A stretch of 64,000 bases of DNA from contig OZ022259.1 in assembly GCA_963978905.1 (NCBI GenBank), forward strand, positions 49,060,727 through 49,124,726. Reading direction: 5' to 3'. The notes below the pieces were generated by a model that did no database searches, was not told where the DNA came from, and saw only the letters and a program-made list of their open reading frames with translations. Source of the stretch: Trichostrongylus colubriformis (lineage: Eukaryota; Nematoda; Chromadorea; Rhabditida; Trichostrongylidae). The position numbers and the translations under genes are program-made. This document shows, piece by piece, positions 60,117 through 64,000 of the stretch. The stretch's first letter is position 1; every line of letters starts with the position of its first letter.

Positions 60117-62115
60117 TTGAACGATGTATTGAGAATAGCTAACAAATTTTGTATGCAATCCATAAAAGTTTTTTAGTATAATTACTCTTTCGTTATAAAA
60201 ACCTTCAGAAAACGTTAATAAGTTTCTTTCCTCAAAGCGTCCCCAAGTGAGCTCATGTGGAAAACAAAAACAAGAAAGAAGAGGGCTTCTTCAGTAATTA
60301 CAAGACCAGTTGGATTACCGAACACTGGATGCTGGACGATTTGTACCTCAATGATTCCCTCTACCCACATATAAACAGGTTCTTCTAAGACTCCCCTTGT
60401 TCCGTACTTCTTCTGGTGAGATTTGCATCACTGAAAAAACCTACGCTCACTAAAATTACCGGCTTCTTCAAGCTTGCTGGAACACACCGCTCTATCAGCC
60501 AAGAAACAACCCCTCGCACATTCCTCCCTTCAGGCAAAATTTTCATAAACTCAGATTTCGGTGAGGTCAGGTTTATTAAGGTGGGTTATGCATTAACTCT
60601 CATGAATAGGACAGCTAGCTTCTTTACAAAAAAAACCTTATAGTTTATATTTTCTTACAGGTTCCCTTCCATCATTTTTGTGAAACGAGCAGGGGTCGCT
60701 GTGGACGTATGTGTTTGTAAGTGATCACGTCGTATAAAATCCTCTTCAATGACGCCTGGTCACTATTTACGTAAACAGACACGAGAAAGAACGGATGAGT
60801 TGCACGCGCAAACACACAAAGGACATCGAAGTTGACGACAATACACAGAAAAAAGACTATAAACTCAACGAAATAATCAGTGACGCATAAAGAAATTTCT
60901 CACTCCTAGCTAACCCCTAGGTAAAACATACCCTTGTGAATTTCGCAGCGATTACACCTACCACGTCACATTTAGTGTCATATGGTACGTCACAGTTGAC
61001 TATTTCCGACCATCAAAAAAAAACATTCAGATTAAAAAGGACATTCGCTTCGCTTCTGAAGCGGAATCTGCGAAAACAGCGTAAAAAGTTAATCTGTACG
61101 GTGTATATCAGCCATTCTGAAAATTCCCCATCTTCAGTACTGCGAATACGGATTTACGTCAATCCAGCTTCCCCAGTTCACTAGAAAATCCTTTAACAAC
61201 CTTATCTAGCGAAAGAGTTCTATGTAACCTTGCAGGGTTACCTGAACAATATAAAAACACAATCTGATTCGATTACCATATCTAATGAAGTGAAATGAGT
61301 TCTACTACGATAGAATACTTGATTTACGTCCCTGATTCCATCCGGGATTTAGTTTCCAGTGATAAAACCAAGTCCAACTAGATTCCTATATTTTCATGAT
61401 AGAAAATCATCGTAATCCATAGAATCCATCAAGTTGCTGGTTTCCATTCTAGTCTTAGCCCATTTCCTCGACAATAAAATGGTATAAAATGGAGCGGCTA
61501 TCGTTTTTCAAGCCCTGAACACGCCGCGCATCCAATTTTCAGTGAGCTACGCGTAATTTGTGTACACAGATAGCCAAAAAGTTCTTGCAGTTGCAGGAGA
61601 AAAAAGCGGTTTTTGACTGGTCTTACCACATCTCAGTTGAAGCTATTGATGAATTATTGACAGAAAATGGAAGGCTTATAGGCTGGAAGGTATTCATGGG
61701 AAGGCTGCTTGACCTGTGCGTTGACTGATCTTCTGACCATGTTTATGCGAACAGTATTTCACGCTACTCGAGCTAGTCACTGCACTACCGTAGAGCAAAA
61801 AAATTCAATTATAATAAAAATTTCAGTAGGTTTAGAAAAAAATCTCCAGCAGAGTTCTCTAATAGGAAATCAGTTATCGATTTCCCAATAAAATTCGAGA
61901 GACGAGCCAAAATGAGAAGTAAAATATAAAAAAGGAAGCCATCAGTAGGCTGACTGTAGGAACAGCGAGTTACTGGGTGTACGGCACGACTCCATGGAAT
62001 CATTTGTAGTGGGATTCGAACGGGAACGAGTGTAAAAAATAGATTAACATAAACTGGTACCATTGAGAGATCCTCTCAAAGCGGCAAGCCCATTCGCGAC
62101 TTAGCTAAGGCTCAC

Positions 62116-62221
62116 CTGCATCGCTGGAGTCCAATGGCGTTCTTCGGAAGTGTCGTCTTCAGAAATGCCAAACGTCGTCTCACGTGGTGGTCGTCGTCGG
62201 AGCGAAGGTGCCGATGACTCA
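62116..62221 (-). CDS. ptp-1: Probable ptp-1 linker exon just after the FERM region
   Basis: A 106-base - strand exon sits between acceptor TGTTTTGCAG and donor GTGAGC. Two frames are open. One gives SSAPSLRRRPPRETTFG then ISEDDTSEERHWTPAMQ and ends in phase 0. The other gives SHRHLRSDDDHH and ends in AG, which fits the one-base start of the exon at 59208. The first looks more like a disordered signalling linker. If it is right, a further exon between 59.2 and 62.1 kb has been missed. A 20-base mini-exon candidate lies upstream at 63154-63135 (acceptor TCTACTCGTAG, donor GTGAGT), but it is weak. No FERM sequence is visible before the right edge. Confidence 0.5.
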
Positions 62222-64000
62222 CTGCAAAACAAAACAAAATAAAAATAGCATGAGGATCCTTGTCTTTTAAAATTCAAAATGATTCATCTGTGCAGCTGTG
62301 TAAAAGATCATCCAGGCCAAATGGAAAGCAATGATCTTCTACTAACGATTAGTTGTTTTTATCAGTGACAGCTATTTAAAATACAAGCTGAGAAGAACCA
62401 GAAGTTTATTCGAATTACTGAAGGGTACTTGAAATGAGATTCAATAAAAGAGAAATGAAGTAGCGCGGAATTCCGGATCATTGACGCCGGAGGTGGCCAG
62501 AACCGGATCCGGCAATATGCATACAAACCGTAAGAGAGACAGAGAGACCGGACGATGACGAAGGAGGATTGGGAGCGAGAGGGGAGGCTGAGAAATTCGG
62601 GACAACCGAAGGGAAGAACAATAGTCGAAGACAGCTATCCTCCGAGGTCGTTGTCTTCATGAAAAGAACCCCCTACGGGCATCCAGCCGCGCGGACGACA
62701 GAAAACATATGTGATCTTTGCGCTGCTTTGAAAAGGGGGAAGGAAGAAAAAGAAAACGCAGAAACGGAAATGAATGAATAAAAAGTGGAGAAATTCTCAG
62801 TTTTTCAGAGATTTTGTAAGAATGTTCTCCAAAATAAATAAGATAGTAGATAAAGAAAGAAGAAACCAAGTAAGGAAGCAAAAGTAAAAATTTTAAAGTT
62901 CGTTCTTTTCTGTTGAAAAAATGCTTTATTATCTTCAAAATACATTTAATCGAACGACCCGAATATTTAAAAAATATTCTATAACAAAGTGTAATTCATG
63001 AGTATATTTGTTAATGTAGAACCCAGCAAGAACAAGCAAGCCTTGGATATCAGATATATGAAAATGCAATTTTTATCGGATACCATCCACTGGGTAATGG
63101 AAATGATAGATATCGATCAATGAGCTTGACTCACTTCCCAATGAGCATTCCCATCTACGAGTAGAAGCAGGTTCAGTTGGTTTGCTCAAATTACGCCTCG
63201 CCGATCCAGTGTTAAAATGCAACGCAATTTTCCAAAAAAATAACAGCAAAGAAGAAAGTGGTGAATTCATATATCGACAAGATTATGAGTTTAAGATGTC
63301 AAGTGTGGCATACCGTAATGAACGACCAGTGTTCACAATTAGGTGTAAAATAAAATGTAATGTCGCCGCTACCGATATTCTTCTTATCAATGAACAAATG
63401 TCCCCGTGTGATCAAAAGGGTTTTTAGAGGATGATGGTACTGCTAATATTTTTATGTCTTAATAGCGATATCTTGGTGAAAAAGGCGCAGCAAAACAAAC
63501 AAAAATCTCATCGGAAACTCCTCACCCCCCCCCATTATGCGCGAACAACACGTCCCTTGCACTCTTTCAATTTTTGAAATCGATCTTCTGTGTTTTTTAT
63601 ATCCATTTCGCTGGCTGTTCCACTTCACCAGTTCCAGACACTGTTACAAAACTCGTGGACGACTGTTCTATAAGTATTGTGGCGGTTCTCAGCGAAGAAA
63701 TGTTCTAACTTAGTGATTAATGAATCTGAGAAAGCAGAACAGCAGGTAAACAACAACAGTAAACAACTCTGAGAAAGCAGGCCACTAAGTAAACACGTAA
63801 AGGAAGCAGGTCAAAGACCGCTCAAGGGGTCGATGGGAAGTGAATGCCCGATAGTTAGGGTTGGTGGTATGAGAGGTACCATCGGCGGGAAGCGATTATA
63901 TGACATGTCATGTAAGCAAGAGGCGAGCGTGTTACTTAAGCCATGAGGTTTCGTCAATCAAAAAGAAGGGGGGAGGGGGTGGAGAGTGAGTTCGACCAAC

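Noticed and set aside
1..64000. CRISPR arrays, bacterial operons, rRNA genes, viral genes
   Set aside because: No regularly spaced identical repeats with unique spacers, no rRNA-like sequence and no viral protein motif were seen. Spliced genes show that this is a eukaryotic chromosome.

Overview
This is eukaryotic nuclear DNA from a nematode, probably a clade V strongylid of the hookworm type. That placement is inference. It rests on two genes whose exons read as nematode proteins, short exons with TTTCAG-type acceptors, introns full of small repeats, and a mariner remnant. The DNA is AT-rich and repeat-dense, and most open frames here are no longer than chance would produce.

Two genes are supported by family-level motifs and by reading frames that stay in phase across every splice. 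On the + strand, 35839-42089, 13 coding exons encode a 766-residue Mastermind/SEL-8 (LAG-3) protein, the Notch co-activator. On the - strand, from the right edge down to 44023, lies the 3' part of a PTP-1-like tyrosine phosphatase (the PTPN3/PTPN4 class, FERM-PDZ-PTP). The PDZ domain and the whole catalytic domain are inside the window, and the FERM domain lies beyond the right edge. The two genes converge tail to tail, with about 1.9 kb between their stop codons. I recall both C. elegans orthologues as being on chromosome III, so the neighbourhood would be compatible with the conserved nematode linkage group. That is memory, not something seen here.

Region by region: 1-34.5 kb has no gene I can name. 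Its structure comes from foldback (inverted-repeat) elements at about 1.39-2.84, 5.40-5.75, 12.59-13.96, 13.96-14.46 and 21.84-23.17 kb, plus an internally deleted mariner copy at 24.00-24.51 kb. A few weak candidate exons lie at 14.8-16.0, 18.4-19.2 and 30.55-30.76 kb. A possible three-exon gene lies at 34.53-35.23 kb, just upstream of sel-8. 35.8-42.1 kb is sel-8. 44.0-63 kb is ptp-1, with long introns that hold at least two tRNA-derived SINE-like families, a GC-rich short inverted-repeat element and a repeat nested in a SINE.

The most unusual features are the 1.37 kb near-perfect palindrome at 12.59-13.96 kb, whose arms each carry four regularly spaced mini-hairpins, the second palindromic element that abuts it, and the SINE-like families with recognisable Pol III A and B boxes in the ptp-1 introns.
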